From contig JAJFZO010000695.1 in assembly GCA_021397835.1 (NCBI GenBank), forward strand, positions 868,001-932,000: 64,000 bases of DNA, given 5' to 3'. The first letter of the stretch is position 1; the number at the start of each line of letters is the position of its first letter. The position numbers and the translations under genes are program-made. Positions 34,940 to 47,200 of the stretch are shown here, one piece after another. Origin of the DNA: Moringa oleifera. Its lineage: Eukaryota > Streptophyta > Magnoliopsida > Brassicales > Moringaceae. A model generated the notes under the pieces. It was not told the origin of the DNA, searched no databases, and saw nothing but the letters and a program-made list of their open reading frames with translations.

Positions 34940-36215
34940 TCACTATAAGAGGAAAAAAAGTTGGTTAGCCTTGGTATCATGACATTAAGCAATTCATTAA
35001 AGACTAGGTATATCTAGAAAATGCAATAGAAAATGATTGAAAGATGTTAAAGAGATCATGGTCAATTTCATCTTAGAAGAGGGTCAATCATCTATATAAA
35101 AAAGAAATTTGACCACACCTTACTCCATTGCATCAATGTAAAAGAAGGGTAAAATAGCATCATTAAAGAAATACATGAGAGAGTGTATGGATCACATGCA
35201 AATGGTTGCATTATGGTCTAGCAAATAATTAAGGCATGATACTATTGGATGAAAATCGAGAAAGATTGTATTCATTATGCATGAAAGCGCCATAAATATT
35301 AGATTTATGGAGATAAAATTCATGTGCCTCCCATTCCTTCACATGTGATGAGCGCAATATGGCCTTTTTCTATATATGGTTTTGATGTAATCGATCCAAT
35401 TACCCTAAAATCACCCAATGGGTGTAGATTAACCCTAGTATTCATTTGTTATTTCACTAAATGGATTGAAGCAGGACCATTTGCTAACGTGACAAAATCT
35501 ATAGTTAATTAATTCTTAAAAAAAAGGTTATTTATTGACGTGGTCCACCAGAGAGAATCACCTCACATAATAAAGTAAACTTGAACAACAAACAAATGAA
35601 GAAATTTGTTCAGAGTTCTAAATTAAGTATCATAATTCAACTACTTACCGACCAAAAATGAGTGGAGCTATTGAGGCAGCTAACAAAAAGATAAAAAAGA
35701 CTAAAAAAATGACATTAACTTATAGAGACTAGTATGAAAAATTCCTTTTAGCCTTGTTAGCTTACAAAACTAACATTAGAATGCTTATTGGGGCAACCCT
35801 TTATTTTTTGGTGTATGAAATATAAGTAGTACTCCCCGTTGAAATAGAAATTCCTTCATTGAGAGTGGTAAAGAAGCTTAACTTAACAAAGACGAATGAA
35901 TCAAAGCTCATTTTAAACAATTGAATTTGACGGAAGAAAAAAGACTAAGAGTTTTATGTCATGGACAGCTATATCAGAAGAGAATGAAGAAAGCTTACAA
36001 TAAAAAGGTTCACCCGAGGATTTTCAAAGAGGGAGATTTGGTGTTAAAAAGGATACTCGGTGATTTTTTGGATCCTAGAGGAAAATAGCACCTAATCGAA
36101 ACGGACCTTATGTTGTGAAAAAAGCTTTCTCAGGTGGGGCTTTAATACTAGCAGAAATGGATCATCTTGTTCTTCTGAATCTAGTGAATTTGGATGTTGT
36201 CAAAAAATATTAAGT
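34940..36215 (+). pseudogene. integrase remnant (element C)
   Basis: The zinc-finger part is degraded (IHERVYGSHAN-like text, YYWMKIEKDCIHY-like text, stops). A 62-codon open piece (35,324-35,512) reads IWPFSIYGFDVIDPI, then LVFICYFTKWIEAGPFANVT, the start of the catalytic core (WPF..WG.D.IG.I......G..F.+V..DYFTKW.EA). The second half is broken: PTKNEWSY stands for the RPQ.NG.VE region. The tail reads LPVEIEIPSLR-like text, KKAYNKKVHPRIFKEGDLVL KR, LGDFLDP, and ends with NLVNLDVVKKY. Confidence 0.8.
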
Positions 36216-37079
36216 TTAAGATGATTTAAAAAAAAAAGGGATCTACGTTAAAAACTAGAAAAGGTGGCTTGGCATACAATGGAAATTTTTACTAAGGGAA
36301 AAATACGACTATGAATCTCACTCAACTAAGATAAGATAAAAAGTAAAGAATTAGAGATATTCATTAGTTAAGAGAGAAACTAGATATGATGCATTTTGCC
36401 TTGTACAACATTCCATGAATAGAACTATTACCTCTCATCCTTTTGTCTTATACAAAATTCAATCACTCAACTTTTACCTATTGCTTTTCTTCTTAAAGAA
36501 AGGAATGTGCAAAAAAAAAAAAAAAAAAATTCAAATACCACAATCATAATACACTAATATTTCCTTCTAAAAAGGACTAGGTAACTTGTAAAATACAAGG
36601 GAAAAGACTTTCAGGATTTAAGAGTGTAAAAATCAAAAAAGAGAGGAACAGAAAAAAGTGTGTTTCCAGATGATATCTTGGTTGTTTTAACTAGGTTTAC
36701 TATAATAAGGACAAACTTGCTTTCTAAAAGTATGAAAGTGACTCGATTGTAAAGATTTGCTAAAAAAAAAAGAAGAAGAGAACATCTGTGCATCATGCCC
36801 ACATGAACATTTGCATTATGAAAATTACTTTCTTTTGAAGCTTTTTGGATGGAAGAAAGTTCAAAGAGGAAAATGCGAAAAGTTGGCAAACTCCCCAATG
36901 AAATTAAAATGTTTCATCCCTTGTGGAAAAAGTCTTAATTGATGAAGAATGCATCATAAATGAAATTCTATGAAGTTCTTAAAAAATCCAAACAGTTGAA
37001 GACTGCATCATGGATTAATGTCACTAATTCTGTACACTAAGATGAATATGAATCACTTCTTTATAAATAGAACGAAGGT

Positions 37080-37790
37080 AAATCACATCCTAATATGTCG
37101 AGGAAGAAATTGACAACCAAATCGTTGCATATAGAAGATGAAACATTTCAAAATCTCAAGACTTTTTTTTGCAATGTCAAATGTCGAGAGTGATTCCGAT
37201 AAGAGACAACATTCATTAGACATGTTAAGGAAGGATTTTGATAGCCAAATCATAATATATTGAGGATAAGTCCAATGAAAGATGAGACCTTTCTAAACAT
37301 TTTTGTATGTTAAACATCAAGGGTGATTTTGATGGGAGACAAAAACCTTGTGTCATCAAATGTTGAGTGCAATTTCGACAGTAGATAACATTCATTAGGT
37401 ATGTCGAGGAAGAATTTCAGCAACTAGATCGTCATACATCACGGATAATTCCTATGAAAGATGAGATATGTCTCTATAAAGTCAAATGTCGATGACGATT
37501 TTGTTGGGAGATAACATTTGTAAGACACATTGAAGAAGAATCTTAACAGTCAAGTAATCGTATATCGAGGATGATTCTGATGGAAGATGAAATCTTTGAA
37601 AACATTTTTGTATGTCAAATATCAAGAATGATTCTAATAAAGATAAAAACCTTATGTCATCAAGCGTTAAGGAAGAATTTCGATAAGAAATAATAACCAT
37701 CCAATGTCAAGGAAGAGTTTCAAGAATAAACTGTAAAATTCTAATTTTACGCATCATCGAAAGATAAAGAAGAATTCTGTCATGAAGAAG
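37080..37790 (+). repeat. irregular tandem repeats in 3' UTR of element C
   Basis: Phrases such as ATCGAGGATGATTC, GAAGATGA(A/G)A, ACATTCATTAG, ATTTTTGTATGTCAAAT and AAGGAAGAATTTCGA recur with spacings of about 120-180 bases. The unit is different from the 43-bp unit of element D but lies at the same place, between integrase end and polypurine tract. Repeats in this position are known for Tat-type elements. Confidence 0.65.
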
Positions 37791-37937
37791 AAATAAAAAC
37801 CATTTGTCCAAAGTTGATGAAGAACTCCAACATAGGATGCTAGGATTAAAAGTTAAAACAAATGAGGAGATGGGTGCTTAGAGCTTAAAATCAAGTGATT
37901 TTCAATCTTTGCCTAATTCTTACTTCTTTGAAATAGG

Positions 37938-37951
37938 TAAAGAGGGGTAGT
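37938..37951 (+). other. polypurine tract of element C
   Basis: GTAAAGAGGGGTAGT directly precedes the TG of the 3' LTR. It would serve as plus-strand primer in reverse transcription. Confidence 0.75.
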
Positions 37952-39581
37952 TGCAAGCACCTGATTTTAGCTCTGAATTGAGAAGAGCTCAAATTTTTAA
38001 ATGACAAATCAACTTTAGGATCGGGTCTATGCTCCAAATCAAGATTATGTAGAGTTCGAGATTGAGTTTATTTGTTAGATTCAATATCGAGATTATGCTA
38101 TCGAGACAGGTCATGCGTATTATAACTTGACGTAAGGTTGATAGTGGCTTGAACACTCTAGCCCGATTAAGATCGAGTATAGCTTAGTAAGCATGTTTTA
38201 CTTCGATGTGGTTGATGGCTTCATGAGAAACCTCATCTAATACGGTCCATCCCGATCACGCATAACACTTTTGGCTTAGTCTCAATGTAGACCCTGACAT
38301 GGAGTACCTTAACATTGATTAGCACAACATAAGGTTGAGAAACGCTTGAGCACGCTTTACCCCAATGTAAGGTCAGGTTTAGTTCAATGAACACATTTTA
38401 GCCATGATGTGGACTACCCCGATGTGGATTTCCTTGATATGGTTTAGCCTAATCTTTTATTGGGATACAGATGCACAATAGCTTAGATAGGAAGAATCGT
38501 GACAGCTCGAGAATGTCGATGAAAGACTTCTGATAGAATTCACATAGAGAATATTTTAGCGTTGTGATCTCTTTCCTCCCATGATAGAATTTTGAATTTC
38601 AAGATTAGGTTAATCTTAAGCTTATCTCGCAAAAAGTGCATGTTATCCAATAATAAATTTTTAAACTTTAAGTTTGGATTAATTGCGCTGTAGCTACTTT
38701 TTCTACGTAGCATAGTTTCAAACCTCTGACGGATATTATCTCTTTTTCTTCCTATAAATATACCTCTTAATTTTGGCATAAAGGCATAGATGGAGAGATT
38801 AATCTATCAGCAAACTATAGGTAATAATCACAAATAAGGATCAATTATCAACAAGCATCAATCAATGAATACAAAACCCCTTGAGAAAAATCAAACCTCT
38901 AGATCTTGGTGACCGAGCACTAAAGACTAGTGCTATGAAATTTAGACCCTATCTCAGGGAAGTTCTCTTGGAATTATTTGCATATCGTGTAACAAATAGG
39001 CAAGAATTGTATTGCAGTATTACATCCTTGTAATCGTTAATTTGTGAAAGTGAATAAAAGATGATCTTCTTTGTTTTATTCCTTTGTTGGCTATTAATTC
39101 CGTAGTATGTTTTATGCTTTCCAGAATTGTTTAGGAGAAAAAGTTTGATGAAGTTCATTTTCTGATCTTTAAAATCAAAACACATTGTTTTTGTAGAATC
39201 AAAAGTTTTGTGTTAATAAGACTAAGAATCTTATGTAAAATAGCATAATAAACTTATTTTGGGATCAACCTCAAATTGTTACAAATTAAGGGCACAAGAT
39301 CATTTTATTTAATTGTACTAATTCCTAGGCACTTGTGGGGTGATAATCCTTCCTCATGCATAGTTGACATGATCTAAAATCATTTTGTAAAGTAAACCAA
39401 TGCCAATTTTCACATGGAGCCCATTTTTTTCTATATAAAAAAAGACATTTTCAAATAAATTGGTAACCAATCATACCAAAAAAAAAAAAAAGATTGATAG
39501 TGATTTTTTTTCTTTATTAGAACTATATAAAAAAAATCTCACACTCAAGCTCTTTGCCTAGAGAAAAGTTCGGTTCTGACA
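37952..39581 (+). repeat. 3' LTR of element C
   Basis: It starts TGCAAGCACCTGATTTTAG after the polypurine tract and ends GGTTCTGACA. Its length of 1,630 bp matches the 5' LTR (1,631 bp) despite frequent substitutions. A TATA-like CCTATAAATATACC (near 38,753) may be the core promoter; the 5' LTR has CCTATAAAAGACC at the same place. Confidence 0.9.
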
Positions 39582-39599
39582 TTATAAACTGCTTACTTT

Positions 39600-40185
39600 T
39601 TTGAAAAAAGATAAAAGAGGTCAAGAACAAAGCCCTTGGTATGACCATTGTAGAAAATCGTGGCATACTTAGTAAACTTGTTAAAAAGCACATGAGAAAC
39701 TGGCAAGTTAAACGAAAAAGCCAAGCAATGACAACAAGTCAAAAGGAACGTGTATGCATTTCAAGGGAGTAATTCAGATCTAAGGCAACAATCATCCTTA
39801 TAGTCTTTTCCTTTCACAAAAGGGTAGATAGAATAATTATATTATATGTTTCAATCTTTAGGAAATTCTAACCCATCTTGTTCTCTAGCCTAGTCAAGTA
39901 ATTCCTTCACTACAGTCACTACTTGTATAAAATCTATTGGCCCTTGGATATTAGATTCAAGTGCCACCTGATTATATGACTGGCACTTCGAAATCCTTTT
40001 CTTCACTGCACCTTATGCAGGGAATCAAAAGGTTGAAATTGCAAATAGCACTTTTACTATTATTGTTGGGAAAGGAACAATGCCCATTTCTCCTACTTTA
40101 ATCCTTAAAGATGTTTCATATGTTCCTAATCTTTCATACAGTTTCTTATTCATCAATAAACCAACTCTTGATCAATGAATTTTAA
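39600..40185 (+). pseudogene. copia gag zinc-knuckle and protease remnant (element I)
   Basis: At 39,634-39,740 PWYDHCRKSWHT, two stops, TC, stop, KAHEKLAS matches the gag zinc knuckle of copia elements (PWCDHC+..GHT.+TCW.LHG+P). At 39,940-40,180 PWILDSSAT, a stop, NQKVEIANSTFTIIVGKGTM and ISPTLILKDVSYVPNLSYS follow the copia protease and GAG-pre-integrase linker (WILDSGA..HM ... V.+A+G....+.G.G.........L.+VL+VP.L..NLLS). The catalytic DSG reads DSS. It may be the other half of copia H, split by element C. It ends where element D begins. Confidence 0.75.
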
Positions 40186-40209
40186 GTTGCACTCTGGCAT
40201 GAGCTGCTC

Positions 40210-40860
40210 AGCCATACCGTTTGGGTCATAGCAAAACTTGACCCCATAAAATATTTGATGGAAAAACCATCACTTTTAGGTAAACTTGCAAGTTGACAAG
40301 TGCTTTTGTTTGAATATGGTCTTATTTATGTTTCTCAGGAGGCCGTAAAAGGGAGTAACTTGGCCGAGTTCTTAGTTAAAAGAACTATTAATGCCCTTGT
40401 TAAGCTCGAATTTCCTGATGAGGGCTTATTGAGCCAAGTTGATTTGGTCAATAATGAAACATTAAATGGACCATGTATTTCAATGGAGCTTCCAACGAAT
40501 TAGGACATAGCATAGGGGCATTATTAAAATCCATAAAAAGAGATTATGTCCCTTCACTATAAGATTATACTTTAATTTGACTAACAAGGTGGCAAAATAT
40601 GAAGCTTGTGTAATGAGGGTAAGAGTTGCAATTGATAAAAATATCAAAAAACTCACTGTGTACGAAGACTTTGCCTTGGTCATCTTTCAATTAAAAGGTG
40701 AATGGTTAATAAGAAATCTTGAACTTCAGAAATAATATGAGTTAGTGTAGGATTTACTAATCAAATTTCAAGATATACATTTTTAATATCTCCCTAGAGA
40801 AAACGATCAAATGTAGACAGCTTAGCTACGATAGCAGCAATATTTCAAATAAGTGACCCT
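40210..40860 (+). pseudogene. RNase H region (element D)
   Basis: It starts at LDPIKYLMEKPSLLGKLAS then, with a shift, VLLFEYGLIYVSQEAVKGSN LAEFL, the linker between the two RNase H domains. The second RNase H follows: FNGASNELGHSIGALLKS, then TNKVAKYEACVMRVRVAID (frameshifted), LTVYEDFALVIFQLKGEW. The family GDSALV reads EDFALV, so the catalytic residues are altered. An open piece covers 40,300-40,503. Confidence 0.75.
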
Positions 40861-40949
40861 GAAGACGTCACACCTATCAAAATAAGCATCTATCAAGTCC
40901 CTGCATATTGTGCCACACTTGAAAAAAGAAAAGATGAAAAGCCATAGTA

Positions 40950-42162
40950 TCATGATATCTAGAAATTCTTTAAGGAACGACTATACCTAGAAAAAGTAAG
41001 AAAAAATGATAAGAAAATATTGAGAAGATTAATGATAAACTATCTAACTGATGGAGAGATACTACATAAAAGAAATTTTGATTAAACACCGTTGAGATGT
41101 TTAGATGTAAAAAAGGCTTAGAAGATTTTAAAAGAAGTGCATGAAAGGATTTATGGAACGCATGCAAGTAATTCTATGCTAGTAAGACAAACAATTAAAG
41201 CTTGATATATTGGCTCAGCATGAAAAAAGACTACTATAATATGTTCAAAAGTGCCACAAGTGCTAGATATATCTAGATAAGATCCATGTTCCACCTTTGA
41301 ATTTGCATATGATGATCACTTCTTAGCCATTTTTTATATGGGGTTTTGATGTAATTGGCCCAATTATCCCAAAGGCTTCATACGAGCACAACTTCATCCT
41401 TGTGTTCATCAACTACTTCATTAGATGGGTTGAAGCACAATCTTTCTCCTAAGTGACCAAGTTTGTAGTGATAAACTTCCTTGAAAAGGAGATAATCCAC
41501 CAGTACGGTCCTCCATAAAGAATCATTTCAGAAAATGCTAAGAATTTAAATAGCAAAACAATGAACATATTTCTGCCACATACCGACCAGAGATGAATAG
41601 AGCAGTCAAGGCAGCAAGTAAAAGTATTAAATGGATCATACATGAAATGACAACTACATATTAAGATTGGCATGAGGTCCTTCCATTAACTTTATATGCA
41701 TATTGTACATCAATTAGGGCTTCCACCAGGGCAACTCTTTATGCCTTAGTCTACAAAACAGAGGTTGTTTGACCAATAGAACTAAAGATGCCATCCCTTA
41801 AGGTCTTAAAAGAATTCAACTTAGAAGAAGCTACGTGGATTCGGGCCAGATATGAGTAACTTAATCTGATTGATGAAAAATGGCTGAAAGCCCTTTGCCA
41901 TGGACAAATGCACCAAAAGAGAATGAAAAGCGCATATAACAAAAAAGGTACACCCTAGGAATTTCAAAAAAGGTGATCTGATGTTAAAAAGGATTCGAAA
42001 CAACATCATCGACCCCAAGGGCAAGTGGGCACCAAATTGCGAAGGTTCTTATGGGGTGGAAAGAGTTTTCTTTTATGGACCAATCATCCTTGCAAAGATG
42101 GATGGGCAAGAGCTACCCAATCCTTTCAATTCAGATGTGGTAAAGAAATATTATGCTTAAAA
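40950..42162 (+). pseudogene. integrase remnant (element D)
   Basis: Pieces in order: a zinc-finger part (ILKEVHERIYGTHASNSMLV near 41,130), KCHKCQ-like text, FYMGFDVIGPI-like text, FVFINYFIRWVEAQSFS (core start), GPP.RIISENAKN (for the DNG.F region), then TWIRARYE, EKWLKALCHGQMHQKRMKSA, YNKK, SKKVHPRNFKKGDLMLKRI, MDGQELPNPFNSDVVKKYYA. The tail is nearly intact. The catalytic D of DNG reads EN. Stops and shifts elsewhere. Confidence 0.8.
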
Positions 42163-42929
42163 ACTCTTATGAGTGAAAAAGGTATTTGAAACATTTTTCT
42201 CTTCCTTAAAACTGCCCATCCAAGTTTAAACCTATATAACCAAGCAAATTGGACATTATCGAAAATAATCTATGATCATTACACCTTCATCATACATTCC
42301 TCTAAACACTGAGACAATAAAAGCCATTTCAACATTGGTTTCCCTTACATCTTACCTTTTCTTGCTACTAAAGTGCATTGATTCCATTCTATACAAAACG
42401 GATCAAAGACTTGTCTAATTATATCTCATGAAATTGGGTAATGACGAAAGGAATTGTCGAAATTAAAAAAAATGATAATCTAAAAATAAGAAAAAAGACA
42501 CCAAATAGAGGAATAGTGAGTGATACACAAAAGAGTGAGGGGAATGCAATCCCACAAGTATCGAATGCAAAAAGTATTCGTGCTCATACCACCTAAATGG
42601 ATCATTTTTTCTACAATAAGTTTTACTAATCATTAAGATAACAAAAAGAACAATAGGGGTAAAAGGCTGAGGATCAGATAATAGACGATTTGGTAACCCG
42701 TCAAAAGAAAAATAATAATAATAACTTACTAAGAAAAGAACAATAAAGGCAAAAGTATTCATACATGCATATACTTCATAGTTAGAATTTACAAATAAGA
42801 GGCTTTAATCGAAAATACATCTCTATGGAGTTTAAAAAAAAAAAAAAGGAGAAAGAAGAATATTCTCAAAGAGATTGGAAAATTGAAATTAAAAAAGCAA
42901 TGAAAAAGAATCATTCAACTAGTATACTG

Positions 42930-44110
42930 CCTTAGGAGTGACTAGTTTCCTACCTCAGATTAAACATTACAGAATTAGGTGAGACTAGTTTCACACTTCT
43001 TGTTGGGCACTGCCATCTTAGGTATGATTAATATTTTACCTTACATCGGGCATTATAATCTTAGATGAGACTGGTTTCCTAACTCTCATTAGGTTATAAT
43101 TATGCCTTAGGTATGGCTAGTTTCCTACCCCATATCAAGCACTACCGCCTTAGGCATGACTAGTTTCCTAACTCAAGCTGGGCACTACCACCTCAGATAT
43201 GATGGCTCAAACTTCAAGTCGAGCACTATCGCCTCAGATGAGACTAGTTTCCTACCTTTCATAAGGCACTGTCACATTAGATGTGGTTAGTTTTTCAACC
43301 CACATAAAGCACTACTACCTTAGGTGTGGTTGGTTTCTTACCCAACATCGGATACTACCACCTTAAACGTAACTAGTTTTCTACCTCATGTCGAGCACTA
43401 CCAGCTTAGATACGACATCAAACCTTACATTGAGCATTATCGCCATAGATAAGATTGGTTTCCTACTTTTGTGGCACTACCGCCTTAGGTGTGGTTGGTT
43501 TTCTACCATATATTGGGCACTACCACTGTAAACATGACTAGTTTCCTACATCATGTTTCGTACTATCACCTTAGGTATGGCTCGTTTTCTACCACATGTC
43601 GGGCACTACCTCTATAGACTTGACTAGTTTCCTACATCATGTTTTGTACTATCGCCTTAGATGAGACTAGTTTTCTACCTTTCATCAAGCACTACTACCT
43701 TAGGTATGGTTGGTTTCCCACCCGACATCGGGCATTACTGCCTTAGATGTGACTAGTTACCTACCTCACATCGAGTACTCAAGCTTAGATTAACAGTAAA
43801 TGCATGGCTTAAACCTCATATTGCTACTTAGATTAATAATGCCTCAGATGAGGCTGGTTTTCTACTTCTCATCAGGCATTATTGCCCTAAGTGTGACTGG
43901 TTTTCTACCTCACATTAGGCCATCAAACTAATTACCTTAGGTGAGACTGGTTTCTTACCTCTGATTGGGCACTGCTGCCTTAGGTGTTACTAGCTTTTTA
44001 CCTCACATCGAGCATTCAAACTAATACCACCTTAGGTATGGCTAGTTTTCTACTCCACATCAAGCACTATAATCTTAGATGAGATTGGTTTCCTATCTCT
44101 CATCGAGCAC
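42930..44110 (+). repeat. 43-bp tandem repeat array (element D 3' UTR)
   Basis: About 27 imperfect copies of a 43-bp unit of the form GCCTTAGGTATGACTAGTTT + CCTACCTCACATCGGGCACTACC. Many units keep the 43-bp period exactly (for example three in a row between about 43,098 and 43,190); some are shortened. There is no open frame and there are no unique spacers. It sits between the integrase stop and the polypurine tract. A few eroded units are in the same place of element A. Such 3'-UTR arrays in Tat-type elements are a known seed of plant satellites. Confidence 0.9.
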
Positions 44111-44226
44111 TTTTCAAAAAAAAAAATATTTTCACTACAGGAAAAAATCAAAGAATAATTTGATTCTATAGCAAATTTAGTTGTCTTGAAGTCTTTGTCC
44201 GAACTCTGGTACATAAAGTATTGAAC

Positions 44227-44243
44227 AAAGAGGGGTAATTATT
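44227..44243 (+). other. polypurine tract of element D
   Basis: CAAAGAGGGGTAATTAT directly precedes TTGACATTTAATTTTG, the LTR start, which resembles the LTR start of element C (TGTAGACATTTAATTTT). Confidence 0.7.
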
Positions 44244-47200
44244 GACATTTAATTTTGCTCTTAGAAACTAGGCTTCATCAAAAACTCATCTCTAATGTAG
44301 ATGTTGAAGATCGAGATGTCATGCAAGTTCTCATCAGTTTTTAATCCTGATTGTCTTTAACCCAATGCAAGATCGGGAGAAGGGATTCATGCCACAGATG
44401 AGTCATGGGGGCTTATACTTAAGATGGGGTTTACATTGCAAATCACTTATTGGGTTTATAATATGAGACATCCAAATTTAACTCATTAGGACTTTTGATT
44501 CAGTGGATACACCAAGGTTTCTTTCATCTAATGCCAGCTGATGCATTAAGGATTACTTCATCAGGTTTGAAGTTAAACCTCACATCAAGGATTCTTGACA
44601 ATTTAGTAGTAGTTTTTCATGTTAGGATTTTTAGTCCAACTAATTCATCGAGATTCTTGTTATCAGGTTCTATGAAGATCAAACCTTTAACAGTTTGAGA
44701 CTAATCTCATATCGGGTATTATATTCCTTCATCGAGTTTTTTTCATCTAGAGTTAATTCAGGTTTGAAATATCTGATCTTCTTATCATCGGGTATGTGAT
44801 TAAAGAGGTAATAATTCCAAAATTAACATTTCAGTGATGACAACTCATGTTTAGCGATTACTTTAATTATTCTAGGCATTGAATTAAAGACGATTTGAAA
44901 AAGGAAATTTCATTACTTGAAAGTCTTTACATCTAAAAAACAGTAGAAAAAGAAAAAAATTAACACTTAAGCATTAGTTCCAGCTTCGGTCTCAACCTCA
45001 TCAGGCATTAGAGCGGCTTCAAGAGTAAGGGCTTCCAGCATTAATGCTAATGACCCCTCTTCAATTGATCTATTAGCCAATTCCTTTAGATCAACAAAAC
45101 ACACATTTAAATCTACTAGAGACACATCCAAATCTTCATAACGAACTAAAAAAGCCTCCATAGAAGGAGCCATCTGCACCTAAGAGAGGTTAAGGTCGAG
45201 AAACCTACCTTGGATTTCTTCGACCATACGTCTTTTAATAAGCCAGTACAAGTGGGTGGCATGCTCCCCGATTTCAGCTTGGTAGGCCTCCGTCATTTAA
45301 AATTCATCAATAACTTAAGATCGGGCCTTTTCTCGAGTAGTCGTCAGCTCATCTTGATGTTAAAGTATAAGCTCATTTTTGGCATGGCTTAACCTAGCCT
45401 CCACATTGGCTTGGACCTAAGTTAATTCAAACTTTGCATTGTCCACATCAGCATTAGCTTTGACTAGTAGATTCTTCACCCTATCAACCTTAGCTGCGTA
45501 AACATGCACCTTGTTTACCACATCAACCTCCTTCATGAAATGATAGAGACCAATGCTGGTAAGGTTACATTTATTTACAAGTATAGCTATTCTTTGAGTA
45601 AACTGCAAAAACAAAACAAAATATTGATTAAAAACCTACTACTATAGATTCATTACAGAAAGTAAAGTTAAGTAAATTAATACTTACCTCCCGAAGCACA
45701 TTATCGTGTTACCAAGGAATATCCCATTATTTTCCTCTTCCAGCTTTTTAAGGTTCTAATGAAGGATAGACCTATACAACCAATCTTAAATCAAACTAAA
45801 GTGGTTCAAGGAGCCCTCACTTGGGTAGATCCCAGTCAAGTATAAAATTATATTCAAGAGGAACGAGTTGAGCACTACTAAGAGGCATGAGGAGTGCATT
45901 CATGGCTCCTCAATGGCTCATCTTCTCGCCCTTTTCCCTCTACGTACTAAAGGATTAGCAGTGATCATATTCCCCTTCTTTGCGTTTAAGGCACCATCAC
46001 TTGGGCTAGCTTTCCCTTCTTTCCTCTTCGAGGCAGCTTTACAGACAAACTTTTGTTGAGGTTTAACAATAACACTATTAGTAAAACCATTTGAGGTATG
46101 CCTCCTTAGGGCCATATCCATGGCCTCCCTTAGTTGATCTTTAATGATAAGGGGGAGATTTGGTTAAGGGGTCATCTCTTCTTCAAAATCTACAAAATAT
46201 AACACATAAGGATCAATTGTTAACAAAAGATGAAATATGGAAATATAACTCATAAGAATAACAAGACCTAGCATGGCATGAGTTTGGGAGACCATACTAG
46301 GAGATAAAAGATTAAAATTTTGAAGTTCAAGCCTTTCATTAAAGTTTGCATCCACTTTGGGGACAGGACTTGGTTCAAGGTTGGGTGTTGGCTCCATATT
46401 GGGATATGCATCTACTTCGAGTTGAGTACTTAGCTCGAGGTTTAGTATTTATTCAACATCAAGAATTTGATTTTAGAAATGGGAGGAAAGCTCCTCTGTA
46501 GAACCCGAACTCAATGTGTCTTCAAAAAATCGAGAAGTTTACCCTCTAATCACAAAGGAATTGGAAGACTAATGTTAGATTGAGGTTAATCTTTTTTCGA
46601 TGCACTTTTGTGGAGGGTTTATTCCAAATATTCAGATGGGGATACATCTTGGGCAAATATGCTTAGGCAAATACTTCTCAACCCAACCCTTATTATTCGA
46701 AGGAAGGCCTTTTGAAGAGTTTTGGGCTAATACTAGTAAAATAGTGAAATTTAAACTCAAAATTTCTATTATTTTGTTGGCCTTTAACTTAAAAAACTTG
46801 GCAAAAAAGGCAACCAAAAGATTTATACAATTCATGAAAACATTTTCTATATGAAGGCAATCATACATCGCTAAGAGTTAGGTGTGAGTTGAGGAAAAAT
46901 CTTAAGCTAGCGACATATATTTTGGAAAAAAAGATGAATCGACAAGTCTTAGCCTCCCTTAAAGTTGTCTTCAAATACCATAATCCAACCTTCACGATAA
47001 GTCCACAATCGACTAAAAGAAGAAGGGATTTTTAACTTCAATGAATCTTAAAATAAAAAAATTATTCCTAAGTCATTTCAGATCCTCAAAGGTATAAGTG
47101 GAAGATTCTAGGTTTCTTACCTTTTGTCCCAATACAAAAAAAGAAAAGGAAAAGAGTAAAAGACTCACCTAAGAGGATGAACTTCAAAGACAAATGCAAA

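Larger units (their letters stand above)
28710..39581 (+). mobile_element. Gypsy element C with both LTRs (Tat/Ogre-like)
   Basis: The only element here with two recognisable full-length LTRs (1,631 and 1,630 bp). Internal order: primer-binding site, an Ogre-type extra ORF followed by a coiled coil, RT, RNase H, archaeal-type RNase H, integrase, 3' UTR with repeats, polypurine tract. The gag and protease expected before RT were not seen. Flanking five-mers (CTACC on the left, TTATA on the right) do not match, so no target-site duplication is visible. Many stops; inactive. Confidence 0.85.

Noticed and set aside
41449..42762. Several hydrophobic minus-strand frames (41,449-42,762)
   Set aside because: They are shadows of the plus-strand integrase and 3' UTR of element D.
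42930..44110. CRISPR-like periodic repeats
   Set aside because: The whole 43-bp unit repeats, with no unique spacers; it lies in a plant retrotransposon 3' UTR.
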